64,000 bases of DNA, taken from assembly GCA_023853785.1 (NCBI GenBank), contig JAJIRX010000717.1, positions 1 through 64,000 of the forward strand, given 5' to 3'. Both the position numbers and the translations under genes were made by a program. Positions within the stretch are counted from its first letter, which is position 1. Each line of letters starts with the position of its first letter. Shown here piece after piece: positions 47,632-59,821 of this stretch. Source of the DNA: Psilocybe azurescens (lineage: Eukaryota; Basidiomycota; Agaricomycetes; Agaricales; Agrocybaceae). The notes beneath the pieces are model-generated. The model ran no database searches. It had not been told where the DNA came from and saw nothing but the letters and a program-made list of their open reading frames with translations.

Positions 47632-48938
47632 GCGCAAACCTTGTAAATATCTCATCATCGTCAAATCAATCGACACCGGTGGTCCCCTGCCTAAGAACCC
47701 TTATGTGTTTCGTTGTGTTACATTGACCAGTTTGTTGCCAGGTATAAATATCATAGATGATGGAGGGTCCATATGCTTCATACAGTATTCACCCACACTC
47801 ACCCTTTTCATCTCAGTTTTCTTGTGGTACATACAATTCTAAAGTCAGAAATTGCTGATTGATATACACGATATTACTTTTTAAATAGAAATGCTGAATT
47901 CTCTCGTGTCTATTCTGACAAATTTGTATTGATGCTTGAACCAATCGATAGCATTTTTAGCAGGATTAAGTCTCTAGATGGCGTGCGCCTAAATCTACCT
48001 TCCAAATTAAGTTAATCAATACACATATTGGTATTGCTTGCTCGAATCGCCACTCCTACAATAGACACGAACCCAGTCTACGAGGTAGAATATGCCTACT
48101 TCACTTTGTTGTTTAATATGAGCCATGAAAAATAACAAATTTTTGAAAACATGCTTGATGAGGCCGAGTGATGGCTTGGATATAAAAATGTAGTGAAGAA
48201 TAATAATAACAAGTACTATTACCCAGTGGAGTAACAGGCGCCCACTGTAACCCAGAAGCACGGCTTCGACCTAGGCAAAAAGGGCCTGTCATTACAATCT
48301 GGAAGTCTGGAATCTCCAACGATGCTGTCGACTTCAGCTTGTGTTTTGCTTTGAACCTCGGGGTAATGCGACATGTACACCAGGAGCCACGAGTGAATAA
48401 GTGGAGTGGTCTATGTTAAAATTCTTTGAACGTTGGTATTGTCAAATACGTCGCATGTAAATAGTATCGCCGTTGGTTAACGCTTCTCCGAGTTTGGGAT
48501 GTCTCCAACGCGATTGAATATAAATATCATGAAATTTGGTTTACTTAAGGTTTGGATGCGTTTATTAGCGACAGTGAAGCGCAGGGCTGGCAGAAACCAA
48601 AGGTTAAGCATGAAACGAGCAGATCTTCCGTATACTATCTTTGATGGGCAATATTTACCCCTCTCGCCTCCAAGCTAGTAAAGTATGTTCGTATGTCCCG
48701 TTCTCGACAGTCGATCTTCGTCTCCTTCAAAAGGAGACCCATGGCTTTAATGACGATATTAGCATGGGATGAATAGGGGATAGAAAGACAAAAGGGACCG
48801 TGAATAGGATAGTTATACAGGGCAACATACAAGTACAAAACAACTAGACAGCAATGCAAAATAACCAGAAAGCCATGTGAGTAGACTGATAGATGAAGGT
48901 GAAAAGGGATGGGATGTGAGCGCCATTGGACCAGGGCC
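47632..48938. other. Convergent intergenic region
   Basis: 1.3 kb between the stops of the MFS gene (+) and the Sgf11 gene (-). AT-rich, no gene recognised. Confidence 0.5.
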
Positions 48939-50697
48939 TCAATCGCTATCAGTATCGGTAGATGATCCAGTTTCATTAGCATGGTCAATTTCTGGGTTAT
49001 AAACATAGTCAGAAAAGGAAGAGGAACGAAATATTAGATCACCAACCGAGCTGATAATCCGGTACGTGAATGGGTTGAGGTCGTGGTGGGCTCAGACGCC
49101 GAGGGGGACCAGTGCCCATAGCCAAAGGACGGCCTCTGCCACCTTTCCCATTCCCGGCGATGGGTCGAGTTGGGCTTTGCGAAGAAAACGACGAGGAAGG
49201 CGTCCCAGCAACGAAACCTTCCGGAGAAGAGTCCCGGGAAGATGCTGACGACCGTTCAAGAAAGGAGGCAGTTGAAGAATCGCGCAGCTTAGAGGGTATC
49301 TTTGATTGGGAAGTTGTGGAAGGTGAGTAGTGAGACTGGAGATAAATGGTAAGAATTTCTGAAATCATAAAACTTTGGGAAACTTACGTTAGTCGGAAGT
49401 CCAGACAGGTCAGGATCGGCTTTGACTCGGGATACAGGCGATCCTAAAAAGTAGAGTAAATAACGATGAATGTAAACAGGGAATTTAGTGCTAAATATAA
49501 CGTACCGGAAGCTTTGCCTTTCTTTGGTTTCTTGTTGGGCGATATTGTTGGCGACCCAAGCTAGCGAATGCTATCAGTTTTTAGGTAAGTTAAATTAAGA
49601 AATATACATACCCTTTTTCGTTTGAGAGTAAAGTCCCCCTCGTCCGCTATAAACCCAGAAATAAGTAAGGTTGCATTAAAGCAGGACAAAGACAAAATAA
49701 CCAACCTAATTTCTTTCCTTTACCTTTACCTTTGTTCTTTCCGTTCGCGTTGCCCTTGTCTTCGGATATATAACCTGCATCGGACATGGGCGATGCTGAC
49801 CGACCGCCTTCCGAGGATTGTCTAAGCATATAAATTGAGTAATAGGTACGGGAAAATGAAAAACGTTAGGCCGTAGTAAGAAACTGACTTGGCTTTCGTG
49901 GCATTTCCTCTGACAGCGCCTCTCCGCGACGTGCTGAGACCCAGACAAGTTGTGAGATGAGGTGCATATCTGTTCGGAGCCAGCTAGCAAAAAGGAACAT
50001 CCACAACAGAGGTAGAAGTGTATTGAATGCCTGGGTTCAGAGGGGCGGTCGTGATATACTGAACATACCTGTCTTTGGCACGAAACACATTCAAGAAGCT
50101 GCATGCCATCGCCTTTTAGGCTTGTAGGTGTGCTAGCTCCGGTTCCGTTCGTCTGCCCTTTTGAGGCTGCGCCATCATAGCCTCCCGCAGAAGACGGCGT
50201 GTCAGCGCGTTGCCCAGAGGCAGACGTCTGGGGATTATCGTTGTTCGTCCGAGAATTATGTACTGGAGCAAAGTAATACGAATTTCATCAATATATATCA
50301 AGTCATTAAATTAAACAATCAATATGACGAGAGACTTACTTGATCCACATCTAGCAGTTGGGGATTAAAGAAAGAGAAGAGAAGGTTGGGATCAGCATTT
50401 GAAGTAGATGACCTTCGCAGCGCTTTCACTGCAACCGGTGAAGATCGATGAAGAGCACGTACTGGGTATTACATGTCGTGCATACTGCTTTCCCGCGAAC
50501 TACTTCGTGATGCGTCTGTAAAGTCGCATCCATGACGAGCTCTTCGAGCATAGATGCGAATACGCGAGCGGTCTGTTAAAACATAATGGCAAGGCACACA
50601 AGAACAGCGTACACGCATTTTAGAAGAGTGAGAATTGGTAGACACGATGATTTGCCTCACCAAGGCCGCTAGAGTTTCCTCTCTCTGACTTGGGCAT
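48939..50697 (-). CDS. sgf11: SAGA-associated factor 11 (Sgf11)
   Basis: Zinc-finger subunit of the SAGA histone H2B deubiquitinase module. Start at 50697 gives MPKSERGNSSGL; the next exon gives ARVFASMLEELVMDATLQTH and EVVRGKAVCTTCNT, the helical region that contacts Ubp8/Sgf73. After Ser/Gly-rich exons comes MQLLECVSCQRQ joined across an intron to ASNRYAPHLTTCLGL, the C-x2-C...H-x3-C finger (about 49925-50075). The C-terminal half is split into many small exons and is basic and Ser-rich (NGKNKGKGKGKKL, SPTISPNKKPKKGK, LSPPRPQPIHVPDYQ), ending IDHANETGSSTDTDSD. At least eight introns; C-terminal splice choices are inferred. Confidence 0.82.
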
Positions 50698-51347
50698 TGT
50701 CCTGTTGAAGCGGCTATGCAATAGAGTAATAAAGTCGGTATAACAGTTCACTGTTGGAACACTGGCACTCTAACTCCAATATTATACCAGCTTTGAAGTA
50801 AGTATACTCCACCTGGAATCAACAAGTAGCGAAACGACCGCGATGTGGTCCTTCCAAAGTTCTCCGGTGGTGGTTTGTAGAAGTAGCCGATGAAAGTGGA
50901 AGCAAATAGGTATACGCGACAAAGCAATTACACTGAGGTCACGCTTCCTGATGAACTGAACATCATGCTCTAAGGTAACATTTCGACAAATGGACAGGTT
51001 CGAACAAGGGGCTCAACCGAAAGCCAGACATCACACTTTAAGTACTTTTAAGAGATAGAAATCATTGACTAGGCGTAAATAATTGGATCGTGTGGCATAT
51101 AAAGTGGAGGTCAATATCATGCTTAAGTAACAAACTTTTACTGGCCTGGGCGTCTAGATAAGAAGGTAACAAAAATCCGAAAAAGTAGTGGACAGAATAG
51201 AAAAAAGTGTTCAGTGCTCATAATCATAATGGAATCTTCGTAAATATGTGAATTTCTATCAACCAGCGAACGAAAATAACATCAAATCCATCCTCACGTC
51301 CTCCACCCCATGTCCTCCCAATTAAATGATTCAAACGACACCGACAA
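50698..51347. other. Intergenic region
   Basis: Upstream of the Sgf11 gene and 3' flank of the CBS-PB1 gene. No gene recognised. Confidence 0.5.
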
Positions 51348-53843
51348 TTAATAATTATTCGACGTCAATCTCGAAATCGTGAACACTCCGATGATGACCA
51401 CCGCCAGGGCACCAATGCTAGCAGGCAGCAAGAGATCTTTCGGAATTCCAAACACTTCATCCCCGCCTGCACCGATAGGAGCAGCATGTGGTGAGGGAAC
51501 AGGAGCCAAAGGCTCTGGGCTGGCCTCCTTCACAGGTGTAATGACGTTCGACGAGCTAACCACCTGCTCTGCCTTCTCCACTTCGCGAACCTGCTCAGCA
51601 GCAGCAGCCGTCACCTCTGCCGCCCTGGCTTCGCTCTTTCCAGAGCCAGCCTCCACCCATCCTTTCCCACCTTGCACGAACAACACAACACGATCTGTAC
51701 CTGCCCCACGAGCAATCTTTACCGCCTCAGAAACATCGTGGTCCGAAGTGATCAAAACGGTATCGCCATCAGCATCGGTGTAAGACAGATGGAAGTCGAT
51801 AGGATCGGGTCGTGTCGCGTCGTCTGCACTGGGCTGGAACTCGGTGAAGAAGGGATCAGTGGCAAGTTTTCCAGCAACGATCTCACGGAGATGCTCGACA
51901 TCGTCATGCCGAGACTGGAAACGATGGGTACGTCCGCTGGGTGTGCGGAATTTGAAGACATACGTGCCATCTTCTGCTGGGACGGGGATTGCACCGCTAG
52001 GGACATGAAGACCCTTCTGACGGGCATAACCTTCAAGAGCAGAAACATGATCGTCATCCATGACAGAAGCCGAATCGTTAGGGTGCACTTCAGAGTGAGG
52101 TGACTGTTGGAGATGGAGATCATTGAGACCGGCAAAGGAGCGATTGTCAGTCAGAGCATGCTGCGATCCGGAAAGGACAGATTCGCCGTCGTCGTGACCG
52201 ATTGAATCGAAGAAGCGCCCCACATAGGGCCGCCCTCTGACTCATTGTGGCCAGTCTCACCCGACATAGCATTCATCTACAGTGTCATATCATGAATAGA
52301 AGATTCAAATCGCAAGGATGTATGATACCGACCTGTTCCAAAGTGGCATATGTGAGCTTCAAGACGTCAACGATAGCAACAAGATGTCCATTAGCCTCAA
52401 CGACGGGAAGATTGAGGTAGTGTCCGTCTGAATAGTAATGGTTAGATAATCAATTATCTTCATATTGATATCACAGAAACAGCTCACTGTGCATCTTTTT
52501 TAGTGCATCATGAACACTCATAGTAGGAGGCGCAGTGTCAGGATGTGGTGTCATAACACGTACGACACTGCACCTGCCAGCATCTAAGCCGGCGGCAATA
52601 ACTCGGAGCACAACATCCTTGCTAGTGAAAATTCCAGCAATCTTCTGTGCAGCCGAATTACCAGGGGTCTGTGGCCCAGAAGGTTCCATGACACAGACAG
52701 CAGTGGTCCTGCGTTCCTTCATCAGCTTGGCGACCTCGCGGACGGTGGTCTTCGGGCCAACAGTAGCGGGCTGTGTGAAGGTGTCCATGACAGTTGTAAG
52801 ATCGGGAAGAGCAGTCTTTTCGCGGAGCTTCTCTGCCCAGGCAAGCATAGCAGCTGCCTGGGGGTTTCCTCCAACTGCACCACCAAGTTCGGATTGCACG
52901 CCCGCCATGGCAGTGAAGAGCTGCTCGGAAGCGGCAGAACTACGTTCGACCTTACCGAGGGCTTCATGGAATACCTTGGTGATATCCAGCAGACCGATGA
53001 CGTTTCCGTCTTCGTTACACACCGGCTACAATAGACGAGAAATCTCTGATAAATACATTCAGAAATTAGGGAGGTATTTGGCAGGACGTACTAGATGTCT
53101 GAAATGTTTGGATACCATAAGTTCCAAAGCCTCCGTCGCGCTGGTCGAGTCGCGAGTGACCATTGGATTACGCGTCATGATCTGGCTGACAGGAGTAGTA
53201 TGCGGGTCAAGTCCCTCCGCGGTAACCTACATCCACGTCAACCTCGCACCCATGCAACAAAGTAAAACCAGGCGCAAATACTCACCCTATATGCCAAATC
53301 CTTTGCGGTGAAAATCCCGCTCAACCCCTCTTCATCGTCGACAACAAGTACACAGTCCGTTCGCTTGGCAGCGCACAGCTGGCTGGCCTCCGCGACTGTA
53401 ATGTTCTCCGGAACGGTCAGTGCAGGGCTGGGTTTAAGTGCAGCGACGGTCCCTTTGGCGGCGGCGGTCTTGCCGCGCCTGTTCGATCGCTGCTGACTGT
53501 GAGTCGTCGAGATCGTGCGCTTTCGCGAGAGCTCGGATTCGATCTTCTTGCGGATAGCCTAGAAAGATGAGAGAACACTTATGATAAGTCTATGTATTCC
53601 ACGGTGTTTGAGACACCAGCTAACCTCATCTCGCTTCGACTGCTTCCTCCTCGTCTCGGCGACGGATACACCACTCTGGAATCCGGATACAGTGGACATG
53701 GATGCGGCTGTACTAGCAAGATTGTTTAATGTGTTTGAACGAGCGCCTGGCCTAGGAGAAATAGCACGTTCGGGACTGGTAGGAAAGGGGAGAGGGGACT
53801 GAGTACGGCCTGTGTTGTGAGTAGGAACGGGTATACGGGACAT
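51348..53843 (-). CDS. CBS-PB1 domain protein with C-terminal membrane helix (Mug70-like)
   Basis: Fungal protein with four CBS motifs and a PB1 domain, related to fission yeast Mug70; role unknown, CBS pairs usually bind adenine nucleotides. Start at 53843 gives MSRIPVPTHNTGRTQSPLP, a Ser/Pro-rich leader. CBS1-2: ITVAEASQLCAAKRTDCVLV, GLSGIFTAKDLAYR, TPVSQIMTRNPMVTRDSTSA, GNVIGLLDITKVFHEAL. CBS3-4: TTVREVAKLMKERRTTAVCV, IAGIFTSKDVVLRVIAAGLD, SVVRVMTPHPDTAPPTMSVH, LNLPVVEANGHLVAIVDVLK. The PB1 region reads YVFKFRTPSGRTHRFQS to FHLSYTDADGDTVLITSDHD (about 51750-51960). The tail ends with LLLPASIGALAVVIIGVFT, a single membrane helix. Five or so introns, all in phase; intact. Confidence 0.88.
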
Positions 53844-53978
53844 TCAGCACCTGCAACACTGCAGAAAATTCGACAAGCTCGAAATCAAAATATTCCAAAG
53901 TAAAGTAAATAACGTATTTGCATGTATTTGTTGTACATATTATTAGGACGGAGACTAAGCTATTATGTAAGAAGAAGA

Positions 53979-54336
53979 TCACGCGCGAGTCTTTCCGTTC
54001 CGCAGTGTGCCCCTATTTCTGGCTTGATACACTGTGTAAATGTAGTATGCACCTCCTAGTGCTGCGATTGCAACAAAATTCGCTAGTTTCAGAAATCAGT
54101 ATAAACCCTTCAAGGTTTTTGAACGTAGACCTACCTGCAATAAAGCCAAGGGCGCCTTGAAACACGTCTATGACCATCGCGATCAGGTGTTGGGCCACTT
54201 TGAGGACGCTGGTGATAACATCCGCTCCCAGAGCGAATATGGCATGGAAGACAGCAAACACAGATTGTGTGAGTGAGACGAAGATCCCCACTATTGAGTT
54301 GATAAATTCGGTGGCGGCGTGTACAATTGAAGGCAT
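53979..54336 (-). CDS. Small multi-pass membrane protein, hypothetical
   Basis: Not recognised by name; a small protein type seen in fungi. Start at 54336 gives MPSIVHAATEFINSIVGIFV, followed by QSVFAVFHAIFALGADVI, VAQHLIAMVIDVFQGALGFI. After one intron (about 54081-54134) the last exon reads NFVAIAALGGAYYIYTVYQA and RNRGTLRNGKTRA to the stop at 53979. It is nearly all hydrophobic, with three or four amphipathic or membrane helices and a basic C-terminus. Upstream in-frame ATGs exist at 54384 and 54444, but the chosen start follows the hydrophobic pattern best. Confidence 0.65.
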
Positions 54337-54763
54337 TTGTGATATTATGCCTGTTCCTCCTCCCCACCCTCGAATTTTATACATTTTACTGGCTCCATAA
54401 TTGACGACGACGTCATGCATCCATATATACGCCACTGCCGTCATGTCCTAACTCCTCGTTCATACTTGCTCGCAAGTATCCACATACATTACACAACGAT
54501 GAAACCATAATTAGCACTGTAAGCGCGCACTAAATAAAACGACAGCATCCAATCTAATAAAATAAAAGAACAGCGGACAAGTTGCGCCTATTTCGACTGT
54601 TTCAAAGTTCGTCCCCAAAGATAAAGGAATCAAATGCAACCAAGAATTGAATGCTTGTAGTTATTTCCAGCCGTATCTACACTCCAACCACAAGGACACT
54701 AATCAACTAACACCCCAACATAATGTCCAATCCTGATTAGCGAGAAATATGGGCAGTCAAAAA

Positions 54764-56060
54764 TTATCGAGCGCCTTGGGGAGGCACGCCCGCATTAGGC
54801 GTCAGGGTAACACCGGCCCAAGTTTGAATCAGGTATTGAACCTTGTCCCAAACTTGGGCAAGCACAGGTGGGTTGGTGGGCTTGCGGATGAAACTATCAG
54901 CACGGTTGTTCACGTTTCCGACGGCTTCGCGAGTAAACGCAGAATGGAAGTAGCGCTGGCGCAAGAAGTGAGCAAAGCCGATAGGTGCGAGGAGCGAGTT
55001 GCGTAAAGTGAAGAATCCGAGGATAACGCGGACCAGGATGACAAGTTCTGTGTAAGCGACGATCCTCATGGCGTTGTCGTAGTTGGCTGGATTATCAGTC
55101 AGAACTAATGTATATGATTTGTGTTGTGCTCAAAACTGACCTTTGACCCAAGATTGAAGTTTTTAGCCAAGGGGTGGGGCTGGGGAGGGCCGCCAGCTGT
55201 GGAAGGTTGACCAGGAGGGAGGAATTGGGTCATCAAAGTGGTGCGCGTGAAAGTCAAGGCATGGAAAAGCGAGAAGATCATGTACGGGAACAAAGCGACT
55301 GAAATAGAGCGTATAATTAGTCCAGACAAGAGCTAAAGTAAACACAAGTGCGCACTCGCAACCGGTCTCGAGGACCACCAAAAGAAGGCGAGCAAAAGTA
55401 TTGGACGTTCTAAATAACGTCAGTCATCATAGAACAGAATGATAAATTACAAATGCAACAAACCTCATCGAGCATAGCTTTGCGCAAGTACGCAAGATTA
55501 GGTTGAGGGGTCTGTAAGAAAAAACGTGTGTTACGTCATGTTATAGGCAGCACATATGACACGGGTTGCACGCAAGGAAAATGTTCGACATACCCCCAGT
55601 GATTTTCTAGAAGCAAGGAAAGCAATCAGCATCCATTGTCGCACAGTAAAAATATGTGAACGCACTGGCATACGATGGCGTAACTGATCAACGCGCCGGT
55701 GAAGCTGGCTGCAAACAACGCGGAACAAGAGGTCAGCGGGTTAATTCGGCTGCGAACAGATGAGAACTGTGGAGGGTGCTGACCTTTGTACCAGACAGTA
55801 GAAACTGTTTTTAAGGTAGCCCATGCGAGAATATATCGCAAAGAGGATATGAGGAGCAAGAAATGGCCCGAAGCCCAGAGATAGTGCTATGGACCGGAAT
55901 GAGATTGCCTGTCTTGAACAAGACCAAAACCTCAAAGAAGTACCTGAGTAGTTGCCATTTGAACGGCCAGAAAAATGTCAAGAAGACGACTGTACAATTC
56001 AAGGTTGTAAATAAAAATTTGAGAACCGGGGAAACAGTGTCGAGGACCACGGTACAAAGG
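54764..56060 (-). CDS. Tts1/Pom33/TMEM33-family ER and nuclear-envelope protein
   Basis: Multi-pass protein that shapes ER tubules and supports nuclear pore insertion. Reading from the 5' side: TVVFLTFFWPFKWQLL, FLLLISSLRYILAWATLKTV, STVWYK, FTGALISYAIVCQ, TPQPNLAYLRKAMLDE, VALFPYMIFSLFHALTFTRT, MTQFLPPGQPSTAGGPPQP, ANYDNAMRIVAYTELVILVR, ILGFFTLRNSLLAPIGFAHF, RQRYFHSAFTREAVGNVNNR and TWAGVTLTPNAGVPPQGAR at the stop (54764). The last exon is the best-conserved part of the family. Seven or so introns, some joining very short exons. The true start codon is not clear; 56060 is an estimate. Confidence 0.8.
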
Positions 56061-56167
56061 ATGAAAGGGTGAGTTTTCCAACCAAATTAAACGTGGCGTC
56101 ACCCTCGTCACGTGTGCAAAACGTCACAGCTCCATTGTCGTTGTTCAGGTATGAAAACAAAACAATT

Positions 56168-58263
56168 CTATCTACTCCAATTCGTGCCCAATTTCTTCAT
56201 CTCCTTGCCCTTTCTGAACATATCTTTTTCGACAACCTTCTTTCCTAGCGTCTCGCTGCGTTTTAACTTCTCTTTCACTCGCATTGGGCCGCGCACTGAC
56301 CCATCTCCAACCTGTCCACTCCCCTTCAGCTTCTTGGGACTTTCCTCTGTCTCGGACACTTCTTCATCTGACACTGCACTGTCTTCATCACGGCGTCTCT
56401 TCTCGCCCGCTCGCGCAGACTGGCCCTTTCCAGGTCCGATGGCAAGGTTGACACGAGGAGGCACTTTGAAACCGAACGCTTTGGCGATCTTGGTCAAGTC
56501 CAACGCGTTCACGTCAAAGATCTTCTTCAGCGAATACGACGCATACGACTGCAAGTATGCCCGGTACCCACTCGTCGCTGACCTATAAAGATTGTAGTTC
56601 TTTGCAAGAAGATTCTCCAACTGCAAACAAAAAGAGTTTAATTTTGACGATTTCCTCGCCCATTGCAAGAGAACTTACTTGAGCCTGTACATTCTCAATT
56701 CGGTCTGCTGGAAAGACAAACTCGTTCAGAGGAACTTTAGCTTCCTTGAGGTATCTCAAGAACCCAAGCTCGCTCTCCAAGAGAAACAATAAACTCTTTC
56801 CCACTTTGCCGGCTCTGGCCGTTCGTCCTACTCTGTGGATGTAATCACGGGGATCATCAGGAGGGTCATATTGCACAATGTAATCCACGCGAGGGATGTC
56901 CAGTCCACGGGCAGCAACGTCAGTACATAGCAAGATTCCAGACTCTGCGTTAATAAACTCGAAAAAGGTGTTGGTTCGTTTTTGTTGTTTTTGTTTGCCC
57001 TGTCATATCCTTGTTATATTTTCCAATTGAATTATTAAAATAAAAAACATACATGAAGATCCAACACTGGAACATCGATATAATTAAGCAACTCTGAGTG
57101 GTACTTCACGGAATTGCAACTGGAGAAAAAGACAATGACTTTCTTCTTGAGGTTCTTTTGAGGAAGGTGAAGAGGAGGAGGAAGCGGCGTTCAGATGGGC
57201 AGACGACATAGCCTTGCGAAAGAGTGGCCACTGTGCTCGTGGCTTCCTCTTTATCGACGTCGATGTGGACAGGACCAGGTCGCAGTGATATCCGAGCAAG
57301 ATCCGTCACTTTTGTGGTTTGTGTGGCCGAGAACAGCATGGATTGGCGTTCATCTGTGGTGAAAGAAAAATAAGTAAAAGTCCGTTAGTTTCACAAAGAT
57401 AAAACGGACCTTTGGGAAGCATAGCAATGATATCCTTCATCTGTTGCTCGAAACCAATTTCCAATATCCGATCGGCTTCGTCGATGATTAGAGCTTTGAT
57501 ATTTCTTCTCACAAATCCTTTTGTATCCTGCACGGAATCAAGGCCATAAGCATGGTTGAAAAATGAACACTGAAAACGCACTTACCCTCAAATGATCCCA
57601 AAAGTCGCCCAGGTGTAGCGACAAGCAGATTGACTCCCTTGACCAACTTCTCCTCCTCCGCTCTTCGATTTGCACCGCCAATAACGATTCCAAACGTCTG
57701 CGAATGGTACTTCATCAAATCCCTAGCAACACCGAAGATCTGGAGAGCCAATTCTCGTGGGGGTAATGATGATGATACCCGTGCCGTTCATAGGCTTGAA
57801 CTTGAGGCGGTGGAGGAGCTCGACGGCGGGAATGAGGAAGGCGAGGGTCTTGCCGGACCCTGTGCGAGCAGCGCCGAGCACGTCTTTACCTGCGAGTAGT
57901 ACGGGAATGGATTTGGCTTGCACGGTAGTCATTGTAGTCATTCCCATCTCTGCGAGCGCACGAGTAGTGGGGGCGGAGAGATCAAGTGTTGAGAATGGGA
58001 CTCGGGCAGGCTTGGAAGTCGATTCAGATTCTGCCTGTTCGGGGGTAGCTTTTGATTTGGAGTTGAATTTTTGGGCTCTTCAGCGGATTCAGAGGCGGAG
58101 GTAGAGATAAATGCAGCGGAAGCAGAGGTAGACGCAAAAGTGGAAGCAGATGCAGAAGTAGTAGGTTCGTTCGCGGATTCCTCTTGGTTCTTGAGCTTTT
58201 GCTTGCTTTTCTTTTGCTCAGTCCCGAGCTCGTAGAGCTAGAGCCAGATTTGACGGGTGACAT
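56168..58263 (-). CDS. has1: DEAD-box ATP-dependent RNA helicase Has1
   Basis: Nucleolar helicase needed for 18S and 60S pre-rRNA processing. Start at 58263 gives [14 protein letters not shown] and a low-complexity Ser/Ala/Glu leader. The core shows the Q motif [14 protein letters not shown], motif [19 protein letters not shown]...LALQIFGVA (Ia), TPGRLL (Ib), [15 protein letters not shown] (II, DEAD), MLFSATQT (III), [27 protein letters not shown] (IV), [20 protein letters not shown] (V), [13 protein letters not shown] (VI) and the DUF4217 tail [32 protein letters not shown], with a basic end. Frame breaks: G run 58229-58231, about 58070, two bases near 57750-57757 in motif Ia, and one extra G near 57597-57600. 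Four introns. Confidence 0.9.
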
Positions 58264-58442
58264 TTTGGTGTCTTTTAAATATAGTATGGATGAAGGACAA
58301 TCTATGGGTATCCAGAAAGAGAGAAATATCGTCGTTGAAAGAGGAATAAGAAATGATGCTGAAGACAGAAAATTCCATTCGGGGGTTGCCGAGCTGTTTA
58401 TGATATTGTTCTTGATCGGGCTAGGAACCTCTTCCTTATGCC
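58264..58442. promoter_or_regulatory. Divergent promoter, Has1 / Pth2-B
   Basis: About 180 bp between the Has1 start (-) and the candidate Pth2-B start (+). No clear core element. Confidence 0.35.
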
Positions 58443-59417
58443 ATGCCTTCCTCAAGTTCTTTAGCGTATCAGAGCAAGTAGACCGTTTGATTTCTCTGTA
58501 CCATAACTGATTTGAGTCTGCAGTTGTCCTCGGTCTCGCTCTATCCCTCGCCTCCATTGGTGTAGGATACCAACTTGGCGCGTTAACAACACGCGACACA
58601 CCAATTTCGGAATCAACTCCTAGTGTTCAGGAAACAAGAGACAGAAATACCCCCGCAAATTGAAGAAGAGGAAGAAGCTGATGATCAAGCCATATCTGAT
58701 GGAGACCTGAAGGCTGTCCCCTTGGATGGATGGAACCCTGCAAATTGGTGTGTTTCCGAGCCAATCTGCTTCTAATACTGATTTGTGTATAGGTTTTAGT
58801 CATTCGTACAGATCTGAAGTTGAGCCCCGGGAGTATCGCTGCCCAGTTGAGTTGACATTTGGATATATTACGTTCGTGAAGTTCGTTAACCTTTGTCGCG
58901 CCTTTCGATAGATGCTGGTAAGAATTTCCTTTTGATAAGATGAGGCTTGAGAAACAATTCATTTCTTTTACAGTCAAGCCACATTAGCATGCTACAAAGC
59001 CCTCAACAAGAAGAACTCATATGTATGTACACATCACTCTAACGTTTACTATGATCTGAAGCCTTGCTTCATTCCGTAGCTTGTATATCAATGGGAAGTA
59101 TTAGGGTAAGTACTACGATACCATTCATGCTTGCAATAAAATCTGACAGGGCTACAACCTGCAGACAAGCCAAAATCGCTCTCAAAGCCAAATCAGAGGA
59201 CGAACTGCTGGAATTGGAGGCCATTGCGAAGAGTTTGAATCTATGTGCGCGATCGGTGACAGATCCGTGCGTGTATCTATTGCTTCCCTTCTATCTTCCT
59301 TCCAACAGCATTTGCTTATATAGCGAGAAAGGGGAAAATGTGCGTAGCGTTCTGGCCATAGGTCCAGGGCCTGTAGGGATTATAAATGAGGTCACAGGAA
59401 AATTACGCCTTCTATAA
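58443..59417 (+). CDS. Peptidyl-tRNA hydrolase 2 paralogue, copy B (diverged, possibly inactive)
   Basis: Same architecture as copy A: N-terminal membrane helix VVLGLALSLASIGVGYQLG, acidic linker (EEADDQAISDGDLKAVPLDG), then VLVIRTDLKLSPGSIAAQ, LACYKALNKKNSY, LVYQWE, QAKIALKAKSEDELLELEAI, AKSLNLCARSVTDP and RSVLAIGPGPVGIINEVTGK before the stop at 59417. Two differences from copy A matter: the conserved Lys of GKIAAQ is Ser (GSIAAQ), and the GRTQIAAGS motif is replaced by a stretch reading about AYIARKGEN. Frames change at about 58640, in the SHATLACYK exon, and at G4 59331-59334. The start at 58443 is a guess. It may be a dead or repurposed paralogue, or a poorly sequenced gene. Confidence 0.72.
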
Positions 59418-59821
59418 TTCGCGTAAGTAACTGCAGTCTTTTCATCTCTGATTACTATTGTGCTGCACAGAAATTAAGATGCAAATTATAATGATTAATA
59501 TACAATGGTGACTAATTACAGGTACCTGCCCTTTGCTGATGGTGATTATTACGATTAGGTTTGCCCTTTCTTGTCCAGAGGCAGAACCGCCACTGCGAAA
59601 GGGAGACTCAGTCCAGCCTCCTGCGGATAACCCTCATTATCCTCGACTTTCCTGAAGGCCCCAATTTTTTAATAATAGTACTTGGATTTCCAGAAGATCC
59701 ACTGCGTGCATCACCGCCGGATCCTCCATTGTCTGTAGTTGAAAGTCTAGTAAGCCTCTGCCCTGCAAAGTTAATGGTTGATGCAACGTGCCTGAGAATA
59801 GTGCGAGAAGGCCTCCACTTG
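59418..59821. other. 3' region of secreted-protein gene, possibly coding in part
   Basis: On the minus strand the glycine-rich protein may continue here if one base is added (see next entry): fragments such as TTDNGGSGGDARSGSSG occur at about 59680-59750. Otherwise no gene. Confidence 0.4.

Noticed and set aside
51379..52103. Plus-strand open frames opposite the PB1 part
   Set aside because: Shadows of the minus-strand PB1 exon with no recognisable content.
52535..53311. Long plus-strand open frame of 258 codons across the CBS-PB1 gene
   Set aside because: It is antisense to a well-supported, conserved gene with matching exon phases and has no domain of its own; long mirror frames are common opposite GC3-rich codons.
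57630..58104. Plus-strand open frames opposite Has1 motifs Q and I
   Set aside because: Mirror frames of the helicase core.
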